From Rhodospirillaceae bacterium UBA1479 (GTDB lineage Bacteria; Pseudomonadota; Alphaproteobacteria; Rhodospirillales; Casp-alpha2): a DNA stretch of 64,000 nucleotides. The notes under the pieces were generated by a model. It was given only the letters and a program-made list of their open reading frames with translations. It was not told where the DNA came from and did no database searches. Numbering within the stretch: position 1 is the first letter of the stretch; every line of letters begins with the position of its first letter. The stretch is from assembly GCA_002325375.1 (NCBI GenBank), contig DCRZ01000010.1, positions 1 to 64,000 on the forward strand, in the 5' to 3' direction. A program made the translations under genes and the position numbers. Positions 10,039-18,509 of the stretch are shown piece after piece.

Positions 10039-10711
10039 GGGCCTGGATCAACGGATCAGCGACAGGGTTCGACTGCCGTCCCGCCAGGATGCTGTCGGGT
10101 GTCGCGCCCACGCCGTAAAACGCTTCATTCAGATCGCGGCGACGAATGAACACGGCCCCTTCCAGGGAAAATCCAGCATAAAGCCCCGATTTCGAATTGG
10201 CGAAGGCGACGATGTCGGCCCCCGCGTTGGTCGTCACGGCACCCTCGATCCCGGCCCCGTAGACGGCCATGGTGATGCCGCTGTCGGCGCCGATCGAACC
10301 CTGATTTTCCAGCACGGCCTTGAGCGCCCCGTCAGAGCGGATGGCCAGCACGACCTCGGTCTGCTGGATGCCCGCCTGCAGGCCGAAGCTGGCGACGCCG
10401 AGGGACAGGAACACCGGGGCCGACCAGGACCCGTCGGGTGCCCGCGCCAACAACACGCCGTTGCCGCCCTCGCCGCCGGCGATGAACCCGGCCTTGACCA
10501 GATCGGGGAACACCACGACGGCACGCGCCGTCGGGATGTGCTTGGCCGCCTCGGCCAGTTGCTTGACCGTGGTGAAGCGTTCGACCGTCGCCGTCGCCGC
10601 CGCGATGATGTGACGGGCCGCCACCGGCGGTTCCGATTCCAGGCGGGTACAGCCGGCCAGAACCATGAGGGTCAACGCCAGCGTGAGAAATCCGCGAATG
10701 CCTGTGGTCAT
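10022..10711 (-). CDS. SYLF (Ysc84-like) domain lipoprotein
   Basis: 229 residues. The N-terminus MTTGIRGFLTLALTLMVLAGC is a lipoprotein signal with lipobox VLAG-C. The SYLF domain follows: ARAVVVFPDLVKAGFIAGGEGG, GVLLAR..GSWSAPVFLSLG, FGLQAGIQQTEVVLAI, and the end IVAFANSKSGLYAGFSLEGAV. SYLF proteins bind phospholipids in eukaryotes; the bacterial role is unclear. GGGAGG 7 bases before the ATG supports the start. It lies inside the cobalamin run between cobO and cobQ although no cobalamin role is known for the family. Confidence 0.9.
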   Translation of the reverse strand: MTTGIRGFLTLALTLMVLAGCTRLESEPPVAARHIIAAATATVERFTTVKQLAEAAKHIPTARAVVVFPDLVKAGFIAGGEGGNGVLLARAPDGSWSAPVFLSLGVASFGLQAGIQQTEVVLAIRSDGALKAVLENQGSIGADSGITMAVYGAGIEGAVTTNAGADIVAFANSKSGLYAGFSLEGAVFIRRRDLNEAFYGVGATPDSILAGRQSNPVADPLIQALAAHK

Positions 10712-10731
10712 TGTGCTGCCTCCCGCCCGGC

Positions 10732-11364
10732 TCAAAACTCGATCCCCGCCTGCGCCTTCACGCCCGCGCGGAACGGATGCTTGATCATCTCCATTTCCGT
10801 GACCAGGTCGGCCGCCTCGATCAGCGCCTCCTTGGCATTGCGCCCGGTGACCACGACATGCAGGTCCCGGGGCTTGTTGCGCAGCGTCTCCACCACCTCG
10901 TCCAGCGGCAGGTTGTCGTAGCGCAGCACGATGTTCAGCTCGTCCAGGATGATCATCTTGTAGCTGGGGTCGGCCATCAATTCCTTGGCCGCGTCCCAGG
11001 CTTGGCGCGCCGCGGCCAGATCGCGCTGGCGGTCCTGAGTCTCCCAGGAAAAGCCCTCGCCCATGGCGCGGATCGTGACCTGATCGGGGAACTTGGCCAG
11101 CACGTCGCGCTCGCCCGTTTCCCACACGCCCTTGACGAACTGCACGATGGCGACGCGCATGCCGTGGCCGACGCAGCGCATGGCCATGCCCATGGCGGCG
11201 GTCGACTTGCCCTTGCCCTTGCCCGTATGGACGATCAGCAGGCCGCGCTCCTCGGTCTTGGTCGCCAGTATCTTATCCCGCGCCGCCTTCTTCTTGCGCA
11301 TCTTCTCGGCATGGCGGGCGTCCAGCTCCGCCTCGGTCATCGTGTCTTTGGTTTTTTTATCCAT
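10732..11364 (-). CDS. cobO: Cob(I)yrinic acid a,c-diamide adenosyltransferase (CobO/BtuR type)
   Basis: About 210 residues. Transfers the 5'-deoxyadenosyl group of ATP to reduced cobalt of cobyrinic acid diamide and other corrinoids. The P-loop is VHTGKGKGKSTAAMG, followed by RVAIVQFVKG, the Walker B-like MIILDELNIVLRY and the end HPFRAGVKAQAGIEF, all typical of CobO. I prefer the ATG at 11364 (GAGG about 9 bases upstream); an ATG at 11379 adds five residues but has no site. It lies 20 bases before the SYLF gene in the same run. Confidence 0.95.
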   Translation of the reverse strand: MDKKTKDTMTEAELDARHAEKMRKKKAARDKILATKTEERGLLIVHTGKGKGKSTAAMGMAMRCVGHGMRVAIVQFVKGVWETGERDVLAKFPDQVTIRAMGEGFSWETQDRQRDLAAARQAWDAAKELMADPSYKMIILDELNIVLRYDNLPLDEVVETLRNKPRDLHVVVTGRNAKEALIEAADLVTEMEMIKHPFRAGVKAQAGIEF

Positions 11365-11422
11365 TGGGGCGCGCCTCATCTATCGGCTGATCATAACTTA
11401 TCCCGGCTTCCGGGGCCCGTCG

Positions 11423-14400
11423 TCAACCGTCACGGGCCAGCTGCTCCAACAGCGGGCGCGTCGAGTTGAGGCGCGGGCGCCACAGTCCCCGGTCCTGAGC
11501 CTCCAGGAACCGGGCGGCCATCTCCTTCAGCGCCGCCGGATTGTGATCGGCAAGGAAGTCCCGGATCTCGGTATCTTCAAGATAGGCCTGAAAGACGGCA
11601 TCGAAATGGTGGTCGGCGACGCAGCGCGCCGTGGCGGCGAAGGCGAACAAATAGTCGACCGTGGCCGCCATCTCGAACGCCCCCTTGTAGCCGTGGCGCA
11701 TGACGCCCTGGATCCATTTCGGATTGGCCGCCCGGGCGCGCACGACACGGGAAATTTCTTCATCCAAAGTGCGCACACGGGGGCTTTCCGGGCGCGCGTG
11801 ATCGCCGAAATAGACGGCGGGCTGGCTGCCCTTCAGCGACCGCACGGCGGCGGTCAACCCGCCCTGAAATTGGTAGTAGTCGTCGGAATCCAAAAGGTCG
11901 TGTTCGCGGTTGTCCTGGTTCTGCAACACCGCGTCCGTGGACCGCAGCCGCGCCTCGAACAGACCGTGGGCGGCCCGGCCCTCGGTCCCGGCACCGTAGG
12001 CATACCCGCCCCAGGCGACATAGGCGCGGGCCAGGTCGTCCTCCGTCTCCCAGCCCTTTTCGTCGATCAACGCCTGCAGACCCGCCCCGTAAGCGCCCGG
12101 CATGGAGCCGAACACCCGGTGGGTCGCCATCCGCAGCGCGTCGTCCCCGCCCAATGCCACCGCGTCCTCCTTGACCCGGGCGGCGAGCGGGTTGTCGGCC
12201 GCCGTTTCGTCCAGGGCGGCCACGGCGCGCACGGCGGAATCGAACAGGTCGATCAGGCCCGGAAAGGCGTCGCGGAAAAAGCCCGAGATACGCAGCGTCA
12301 CGTCGACGCGGGGACGACCGAGGACGGAGACGGGCAGAACCTCGAACCCGGTGACCCGGCGGGACGGGCCGTCCCATTGCGGCTTGACCCCCAGCAAGGC
12401 GAGGGCCTGGGCGATGTCGTCGCCGCCCGTGCGCATGTTGGACGTGCCCCAGGCGGAAATCGCGATGGATTTCGGCCAGTCGCCGTGGTCCTGGGCGTGA
12501 CGTTCGACCAGCAGGCTCGCGGCCTTCCAGCCCAGTTGCCAGGCGGCCGGGGTCGGCACCGTGCGGGTGTCGACGGAATAGAAATTGCGCCCCGTGGGCA
12601 GCACGTCAGGGCGTCCCCGCGTCGGCGCGCCCGAGGGACCCGGCGGCACGAAGCGGCCGTCCAGGCCCGCCAGCACGCCCTGTGTTTCCGCGGCACCCGA
12701 AGCCTGAACGGCCGGGCGCAGATGATTCTGAATAAAGTCGAGCACGGGGGCCGTCGCGGTCCAGGCCGGGTCGGCAGTGGTGTCGCCGGCGACCAAAGCC
12801 GCCGCCAAAATCTCCAGCCGCTCCACCACGTCGCCCGCCGTGCGCCAGGGGGCGTCCGTATTGTCCAATACCGGCGGGCGCGGGTCACCCCAGGGGGCCG
12901 CCATGTCGCAGTCGAGGGGGTCGAAATCCCGGCCCAGGCCCAAATCCGCCGCCAGGGCCCGCAGCAGCGAGGCGTCTTCCGGAGCGCCCCCGCGCGGCAC
13001 CCGGGCCAGGGCCACCAGCAGGTCCGTCAGCAGGCGACCCTCGGGCGAGACCCCCAGAATGTGCAGGCCGTCGCGGATCTGCATTTCCTTGAGCTCACAC
13101 AGATAATTGTCGAGCTTGGCCAACTGGTCGCCGGAGGCATCGTCCGCCGTCATGCCGCAGTCGGCGCCGATGCCCGTGGCGGCGCAGAGCGAGAGGATAT
13201 CCGCTTCCAGCACCTTCAGGCGGCGGCGGTCGACCCCGGCGGCCTCGTAATATTCATCGACCAGCGCCTCCAGGTCCTTCAAGGGTCCGTAGCTTTCGGC
13301 GCGGGTCAGGGGCGGGGTCAGATGGTCGACGACGACGGCGGCGGCCCGGCGCTTGGCCTGGGTGCCCTCGCCCGGGTCGTTGACGATGAAGGGGTAGATG
13401 TTGGGGAGCGGCCCCAAGGCCGCTTCGGGAAAGCAATCCTGCGACAGGGCCAGGGACTTGCCCGGCAACCATTCCAGATTGCCGTGCTTGCCCATATGGA
13501 CCACGGCGTCGGCGCGGAAGGATTCGCGTAGCCAGGCATGGAAGGCGAGATAGCTGTGCGGCGGCACCAGGTCCGGGTCGTGATAGCTCGATTTGGGGTC
13601 GATGTTATAGCCCCGCGCCGGCTGCAGGCAGACCGCCACGTTGCCGCAGCGAAAGGCCGCCACGGCGAAATGGCCGCAGTCGAGCGCGCCCGGGCGGAAG
13701 AAGGGATCGGTTTCCGCCGGGCCCCAACGGTCGATCACCGCGTCCTGCACGGCCCGGGGCAGGCCGCCGAAGAACATCTGGTATTCGTTGAAGGGCAGGG
13801 TTTCGTCCCAGGTGCGGGACGCCAGCGCCCGCAGGTCGTTGGTCGGCCCGGCCAGCAGCCGTTGCACCAAGGCGTCGCCGTCGGCCGGAACATCACGCAG
13901 CGCGTATCCCGCCGCCGCCATGTCGTCCAGCAGCTTGACCGTCGCCGCCGGGGTGTCCAAACCAACACCATTGCCGATGCGCCCGTCGCGGTTGGGATAG
14001 TTGGCGAGCACCAGGGCAACGCGGCGGTCGGCCCGCGCTTTCTTTGCAAGCCGCGCCCAGCCGGCCGCCAGATCCGCCACGAAATCGATGCGGTCGGAAA
14101 CCGGCTCATACCTCACGATGTCGGTTTGCGTCGCCTCGTCGCGCCGGGCCCGGCCCTTGAACGACACGGCGCGGGTGAAGATGCGCCCGTCCACTTCCGG
14201 CAGGGCCACGTTCATGGCGATGTCGCGGGGGCCAAGGCCGAAGGTCCCCGTTTCCCAGCCTTCCCGGTTGCCGCCGGAAAACACGGCCTGCAGCACCGGC
14301 GCCCCCGGCTTGTCCAGCGGCCCCGGCGCGCGCCCGCCGCCGAGCTTGTCCGTGCCCGGCGCGGTGACGGCAAAGCCCGTGGTGTTCAAGACGACCGCGG

Positions 14401-15184
14401 GCGGCGCGTCGGCGAAAAACCCTTCCAGCGTCGCCGCCGAGACCGGGTCCTTCAGGCTTTTCACGTAGACCGGCAGAGCGTTGAGCCCGGCCCGGCCCAA
14501 GGATTTGACCAGGGCATCGACCGCGTCCAAATTGCCCGCCTGCAGCAGCGCGCGGTAGAACACCAGCCCAGCCACGGGGGCATCGTCCACCCAATGGCTG
14601 CGCAGTGCCTCCAGATCGGGCACCGCCTTACCGGGCCAATAAAGCCCACAAGCCATAAGCGGCTCCGGCTCCAGCCAGTCATCTTCGCCGCCGATCAGCG
14701 ACGCGGCATAATCCAGGAACCGCCCCGCGTTGGCGGGCCCGCCCTGCACCAGATATTGCCATAGGCGATGCTGGGCATCGCGCGGCAGGGTCGACCAGTC
14801 GGCCAGTTCCGCGTCGGGCGCATCGTCGCCGGGCAAAATGGCAAGCGGAATGCCCTGGGCCATGGCCGCCTGGGAGATCTGCTCCACCCCGTAGGGCCAG
14901 TAGGCCCGCCCGCCCAGAAGCCGCACGACGATCAACCGCGCGTGGCGGACCACGGCGTCGACGTAGAGATCAACGCTCATGTTGTGGCTGAGGTGCATGA
15001 CGTTGGCGAGGCGCAGGGAGGGCGCTTGCGCATCGGCCTCAAGCCGCCGCGCCTGGGCGTCGGCCAGGGCCGCCAGTTCCGTGTCGGCGGCGGACAGCAC
15101 GACGATGTCGCCCGGCGTCTGGCCCAGGTCGAGGGCTTCCGTTCCGTCGTCGACGAGGCCGGGCTGGGCGGCAAGAAGATGCAA
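11423..15184 (-). CDS. cobN: Cobaltochelatase subunit CobN
   Basis: 1253 residues, the large subunit of the ATP-dependent CobN-CobS-CobT chelatase that inserts cobalt into hydrogenobyrinic acid a,c-diamide. Key stretches are the N-terminal VVLSAADTELAALA, VVHMGKHGNLEWLPGKSLALS (histidines of the metal/substrate site), and AISAWGTSNMRTGGDDIAQAL. The C-terminal part has RVFGSMPGAYGAGLQ and WIQGVMRHGYKGAFEMAATVD. The start is TTG at 15184 with GGAG about 7 bases upstream; the N-terminus MHLLAAQPG matches the family. The small chelatase subunits are not in this window. Confidence 0.96.
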   Translation of the reverse strand: MHLLAAQPGLVDDGTEALDLGQTPGDIVVLSAADTELAALADAQARRLEADAQAPSLRLANVMHLSHNMSVDLYVDAVVRHARLIVVRLLGGRAYWPYGVEQISQAAMAQGIPLAILPGDDAPDAELADWSTLPRDAQHRLWQYLVQGGPANAGRFLDYAASLIGGEDDWLEPEPLMACGLYWPGKAVPDLEALRSHWVDDAPVAGLVFYRALLQAGNLDAVDALVKSLGRAGLNALPVYVKSLKDPVSAATLEGFFADAPPAVVLNTTGFAVTAPGTDKLGGGRAPGPLDKPGAPVLQAVFSGGNREGWETGTFGLGPRDIAMNVALPEVDGRIFTRAVSFKGRARRDEATQTDIVRYEPVSDRIDFVADLAAGWARLAKKARADRRVALVLANYPNRDGRIGNGVGLDTPAATVKLLDDMAAAGYALRDVPADGDALVQRLLAGPTNDLRALASRTWDETLPFNEYQMFFGGLPRAVQDAVIDRWGPAETDPFFRPGALDCGHFAVAAFRCGNVAVCLQPARGYNIDPKSSYHDPDLVPPHSYLAFHAWLRESFRADAVVHMGKHGNLEWLPGKSLALSQDCFPEAALGPLPNIYPFIVNDPGEGTQAKRRAAAVVVDHLTPPLTRAESYGPLKDLEALVDEYYEAAGVDRRRLKVLEADILSLCAATGIGADCGMTADDASGDQLAKLDNYLCELKEMQIRDGLHILGVSPEGRLLTDLLVALARVPRGGAPEDASLLRALAADLGLGRDFDPLDCDMAAPWGDPRPPVLDNTDAPWRTAGDVVERLEILAAALVAGDTTADPAWTATAPVLDFIQNHLRPAVQASGAAETQGVLAGLDGRFVPPGPSGAPTRGRPDVLPTGRNFYSVDTRTVPTPAAWQLGWKAASLLVERHAQDHGDWPKSIAISAWGTSNMRTGGDDIAQALALLGVKPQWDGPSRRVTGFEVLPVSVLGRPRVDVTLRISGFFRDAFPGLIDLFDSAVRAVAALDETAADNPLAARVKEDAVALGGDDALRMATHRVFGSMPGAYGAGLQALIDEKGWETEDDLARAYVAWGGYAYGAGTEGRAAHGLFEARLRSTDAVLQNQDNREHDLLDSDDYYQFQGGLTAAVRSLKGSQPAVYFGDHARPESPRVRTLDEEISRVVRARAANPKWIQGVMRHGYKGAFEMAATVDYLFAFAATARCVADHHFDAVFQAYLEDTEIRDFLADHNPAALKEMAARFLEAQDRGLWRPRLNSTRPLLEQLARDG

Positions 15185-15258
15185 AGCGGGCTCCGCTGTT
15201 CAGGACGCTGCGGTCATTTATATAGGAGAGGCGGGGGGCGAACCTAACCCCGGAACCG

Positions 15259-16281
15259 CTACCCTTGAAGGGCGCGGGTCACCGCATCCCGGTCCAGGCC
15301 GTGCAGGCCGATCACGACCAGACGAGTCTGCGGCGTTTCCCCGTCGGCCCAGGGCCGGTCGTAATAGCCGTCGACCCGCGATCCCACGCCCTGGATGACA
15401 TGGCGGCGCGGCTTGCCCGCGACATGGACGAAGCCCTTCACGCGCAGGATGCCGTGGTCGCGGGCGGCGGCCTCGATACGGGATTTCAGGGCGTCCGGAT
15501 CGGCGGCGCCTTCGATCCGCACCTCGAAGCTGTCGAAATCATCGTGATCGTGGTCGTCGTCACCTTCATGATGGGATGGGCGGGCGTCCAAATCGTCCTC
15601 GGCCCCCGCCTTGATGCCCAGCAGCACGTTGGCGTCGATCTGCCCGTGGCGGGTTTCGACGATCTTCACCTGACGCGGCAGTTCGGCCTCGACAACCGCC
15701 CGCGCGGCGGCCAGGCCCGCGGCGTCGGTCAGGTCGGCCTTGTTCAACAGCACCATGTCGGCGGACAGCAGCTGATCTTCGAACACCTCTTCCAAAGGCG
15801 AATGGTGGTCCAGATTGTCGTCGTCTTCGCGCTGGGCCGCGACGGCGTCCGGATCATGGGCGAAGCGGCCCGCCGCCACGGCGGGGGCGTCAACCACGGC
15901 GATCACCCCGTCGACGGTGACCCGGGCGCGGATTTCCGGCCAGGTGAAGGCCTTGACCAGGGGCTTGGGCAGGGCCAGGCCGGATGTTTCGATCACGATA
16001 TGATCCGGCGGATTGGGCCGGTCGAGCAGCATTTCCATGGTCGGTAGGAAATCGTCGGCGACGGTACAGCAGATGCAGCCGTTGGCCAGCTCGACCACGT
16101 CGTCTTCGGCGCAGCCTTCGATGGCGCAGCCGTTGATGACCTCGCGGTCGACCCCCAGATCCCCGAATTCGTTGATCACCAGGGCAATACGCCGCCCGCC
16201 GGCATTCTGCAGCAGATGGCGGATCAGGGTCGTCTTGCCGGCGCCGAGGAAGCCGGTGATCACGGTCGCGGGAATTTTCAT
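15259..16281 (-). CDS. cobW: CobW family GTPase / metallochaperone
   Basis: 340-residue G3E-family GTPase. P-loop TGFLGAGKTTLI at residues ~9-20, the CXCC metal motif in GCICCTVADDFLP, ETSGLALPKPLV, and the base-recognition motif LLNKADL. A His/Asp-rich loop (HHEGDDDHDHDDFDSFE) near residue 250 is a plausible metal buffer. The C-terminal CobW domain carries GILRVKGFVHVAGKPRRHVIQGVG. The family is thought to deliver cobalt to the chelatase; its place directly after cobN and before cobP fits that. The ATG at 16281 has only a weak ribosome site. Confidence 0.93.
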   Translation of the reverse strand: MKIPATVITGFLGAGKTTLIRHLLQNAGGRRIALVINEFGDLGVDREVINGCAIEGCAEDDVVELANGCICCTVADDFLPTMEMLLDRPNPPDHIVIETSGLALPKPLVKAFTWPEIRARVTVDGVIAVVDAPAVAAGRFAHDPDAVAAQREDDDNLDHHSPLEEVFEDQLLSADMVLLNKADLTDAAGLAAARAVVEAELPRQVKIVETRHGQIDANVLLGIKAGAEDDLDARPSHHEGDDDHDHDDFDSFEVRIEGAADPDALKSRIEAAARDHGILRVKGFVHVAGKPRRHVIQGVGSRVDGYYDRPWADGETPQTRLVVIGLHGLDRDAVTRALQG

Positions 16282-16304
16282 GAAGTCGGGAACCCTTGTC
16301 AGAA

Positions 16305-16838
16305 TTAAAGAGGATGGCCCTTGAGCACGAGCGGCAGGCCGGCCGCCGTGAATACCACACGGTCGGCGCAGGCGGCCAGCCGTTGGTTGGCCAACCCCGC
16401 CGCATCGGCGAAGGATCGGGCCAGGGCGTTGGCGGGAATGACCCCCAGGCCGACCTCGTTGGACACCAGAACCACGGGACCGGCGAGGCCGGTGAGCCCC
16501 CGGGCCAGGGTTTCGACCTCGGATTCGGCATCGCGCCCGGCGGCCATCAGGTTGGACAGCCAGAGCGTCACGCAGTCGACCAGCACCGGGCGGCCCGGGG
16601 CGGCATGTTCGCGAATCTGGCCCAGGATATCCAACGGCTCCTCGATCGTTTCCCAATCGGGGCCGCGCCGCGCCCGATGGGTGGCGATGCGCTCGGTCAT
16701 TTCGCCGTCCCGGGCCTCGGCCGTGGCGAGATACAGCCCGCCCCCCGCCGCGTCCTCGATCAGGGTTTCGGCAAGCCGGCTTTTGCCCGAACGTTGGCCG
16801 CCAAGGATCAAGGTGACGGGAGGAAGAAATTCATTCAT
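16305..16838 (-). CDS. cobP: Adenosylcobinamide kinase / adenosylcobinamide-phosphate guanylyltransferase
   Basis: 177 residues, bifunctional enzyme (CobU in enteric naming) that phosphorylates adenosylcobinamide and then adds GMP. The P-loop LILGGQRSGKSRLAETL starts at residue 11. The guanylylated His is predicted in the helix ERIATHRARRG, followed by WETIEEP. VLVDCVTLWLSNLM and VVLVSNEVGLGVIP are hallmarks of the family. It lies 23 bases upstream of cobW on the same strand. Confidence 0.95.
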   Translation of the reverse strand: MNEFLPPVTLILGGQRSGKSRLAETLIEDAAGGGLYLATAEARDGEMTERIATHRARRGPDWETIEEPLDILGQIREHAAPGRPVLVDCVTLWLSNLMAAGRDAESEVETLARGLTGLAGPVVLVSNEVGLGVIPANALARSFADAAGLANQRLAACADRVVFTAAGLPLVLKGHPL

Positions 16839-16908
16839 CGGATTTCCATGTGTTAGTTTCGCGCAAATCGTCGTCGCGTGCCTGGATTCGGCACGCTCGG
16901 GATTTGCG

Positions 16909-17583
16909 TCAATGCCCCCCCTTGACGAGCGGCGTCACCGCATGGGGCGGGGCGTTGACCCGCACGATCCGCCAGGCCCCGCCGCGCCCGCGCAGCAGGC
17001 CGCCCTGGACATGTTCCAGACAGGTCACGGACAGGGTCGAGATGGAAAAGGACATAGCGCCTTCCGGCGTCAGGCCGAGCGAATGGGCCATGGCGGCGCG
17101 AATGGTCCCGCCGTGGGTCACGGCGACGATGTCACGGCCCGTGTGGTCGGCGGTGTAGCGCTCGATCACCCCGGACACGCGGGCGATCTGATCGGCGAAG
17201 CTTTCGCCGCCGGGCGGGCGGGAGCGGGCCGGGGTTTCCCAGAACTTACGGAAGGTTTCGGGATCGCGGGCCTCCATCTCGTCCCAGGTCGATCCCTGCC
17301 AGTCGCCGAAGGACTGTTCGCCCAGGTGTTCCTCGGCGATGGGGGCGGGAAATTCCAATCCTTCCTCGCGGATCGCCTGGGCGGTCTTATGGGTGCGCGT
17401 GAGGTGGCTGGTCAGCCAGACCGCATCGGCGGGCAGGGCCCCCGCCAGGGCGCGGAAGCTGTCCCGGTCGGACACGTCGCAGGGCACGTCGTTGCCGCCG
17501 TAGATGGTGCCGACCACGGAAGGCACCGGCGCATGGCGCACCCACCACCAGCGGGTCACGGGAATGTCGGGTTTTTTGGTCAC
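16909..17583 (-). CDS. cobC: Histidine phosphatase, probable alpha-ribazole phosphatase
   Basis: 224 residues of the phosphoglycerate-mutase-like superfamily. The catalytic motif is WVRHAP (RHA, not the more common RHG) near residue 15, with Arg in SHLTRTHKTAQAI, Glu in GEQSFGDWQG and the second His in VAVTHGGTIRAAM. Alone this gives only the superfamily. The place between cobP and cobS makes dephosphorylation in the nucleotide-loop pathway the likely role. It starts with GTG, overlapping the cobS stop by 4 bases (GTGA). Confidence 0.85.
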   Translation of the reverse strand: MTKKPDIPVTRWWWVRHAPVPSVVGTIYGGNDVPCDVSDRDSFRALAGALPADAVWLTSHLTRTHKTAQAIREEGLEFPAPIAEEHLGEQSFGDWQGSTWDEMEARDPETFRKFWETPARSRPPGGESFADQIARVSGVIERYTADHTGRDIVAVTHGGTIRAAMAHSLGLTPEGAMSFSISTLSVTCLEHVQGGLLRGRGGAWRIVRVNAPPHAVTPLVKGGH

Positions 17584-18392
17584 AGGCTGATCTCCGCCGT
17601 TGCGGCCGCCAGATAGACGGCGATTTCCACAATCTGTTGCTGGGCACCCAGGCTGTCGCCCGTATGGCCGCCGACCGCTGCATGCATGGCCCAGCAGGCG
17701 AACAGGCCCGCCGCCAGCCCCGCCGCCGCCAGGGTGCCGACCCCGGGGCCCAGGATGGGCAGGAGCGGGGCCAGGGCCGCAAACCCCAGAACCAGGGCCA
17801 ACCCCGCCGCCCAGACGGGCGGACGGCCGGCATCCTTGGCCAGCCCGTCGGCCCGCGCCGGAGACAGGACAATCATCGTCGGCACCAGGGCCGCGCGGGA
17901 CAAAGCCCCCGCGGCGACCAGCACCAAAGCCGCCGCGCCCGGCCCGGCGAGGGACGCCAGGGCCGTCGCCTTGAGCCCCGTCGCGAACACCAGGGCCAGA
18001 ACACCGAAGGCCCCGATATGGGAATCGCGCATCACGGCGAGCCGCCGGTCGCGGCCCGCGACGCCCAGCCCATCGGCGAAATCGGCCAATCCGTCTTCGT
18101 GCAGCGCCCCCGTCACCACGGCCATGACGGCGAGCGCCAGCAAGGCCGCGGCCAGCGGATGCAGGCCCGAGCCCGCCGTCGCCAGGATTATTCCAGCACC
18201 GCAGCCGCCGACCACGCCCCCCGCCAGGGGAAAGGCCCAGGCGGCCCGGCCAAGGGCCCCCGCCCCGCCGTCATGGCGCGCGGGCACCGGCAGGCGCGTG
18301 AGGAAGGCGATGGCCAACAGCGCGTCTTCCCACGGCCGCCGCGGAGCGGCGGGGGCCGGATCGGAATCGGGGGCGGGATCGTCCGTCGCCAA
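17580..18392 (-). CDS. cobS: Adenosylcobinamide-GDP ribazoletransferase (cobalamin synthase)
   Basis: 270-residue polytopic membrane protein that joins adenosylcobinamide-GDP to alpha-ribazole(-phosphate). The N-terminal cytosolic stretch ends in LLAIAFLTRLPVP, and the conserved metal-binding loop is ALHEDGLADFADGLG. Several Ala/Leu/Val-rich helices follow (LLALAVMAVVTGA, AALVLVAAGALSRAALV, AGLALVLGFAALAPLLPILG), with GGHTGDSLGAQQQIVEI near the end. The start is TTG at 18392, supported by AAGGAG 7 bases upstream. This is the enteric CobS (CobV in Pseudomonas naming), not the chelatase subunit of the same name. Confidence 0.94.
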   Translation of the reverse strand: MATDDPAPDSDPAPAAPRRPWEDALLAIAFLTRLPVPARHDGGAGALGRAAWAFPLAGGVVGGCGAGIILATAGSGLHPLAAALLALAVMAVVTGALHEDGLADFADGLGVAGRDRRLAVMRDSHIGAFGVLALVFATGLKATALASLAGPGAAALVLVAAGALSRAALVPTMIVLSPARADGLAKDAGRPPVWAAGLALVLGFAALAPLLPILGPGVGTLAAAGLAAGLFACWAMHAAVGGHTGDSLGAQQQIVEIAVYLAAATAEISL

Positions 18393-18509
18393 GGGGCAAC
18401 TCCTTATCGGGTCAACGGGCCGCGCAAAAAACAGTTTCGGGAAATTCCCGTCACCGGCGCGGCCGATTGGGTTATATGTGACCGACCCCGGAAAAGGAAA
18501 CAAGACCTC
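18393..18509. promoter_or_regulatory. Divergent cobS / cobT promoter region
   Basis: 117 bases between two oppositely transcribed cobalamin genes, so it should hold both promoters. TTATAT near 18472 is a possible -10 for cobT. The stretch is too short for a cobalamin riboswitch in each direction and I could not recognise a B12 box in it. Confidence 0.4.

Noticed and set aside
8569..10149. 526-codon plus-strand frame opposite cobQ
   Set aside because: Antisense shadow; residues show the His/Arg/Asp-rich look of reverse high-GC codons and no family motif.
15185..15258. Cobalamin riboswitch upstream of cobN or the other cob genes
   Set aside because: Gaps of 70-117 bases are too short and no B12 box was recognised in them.
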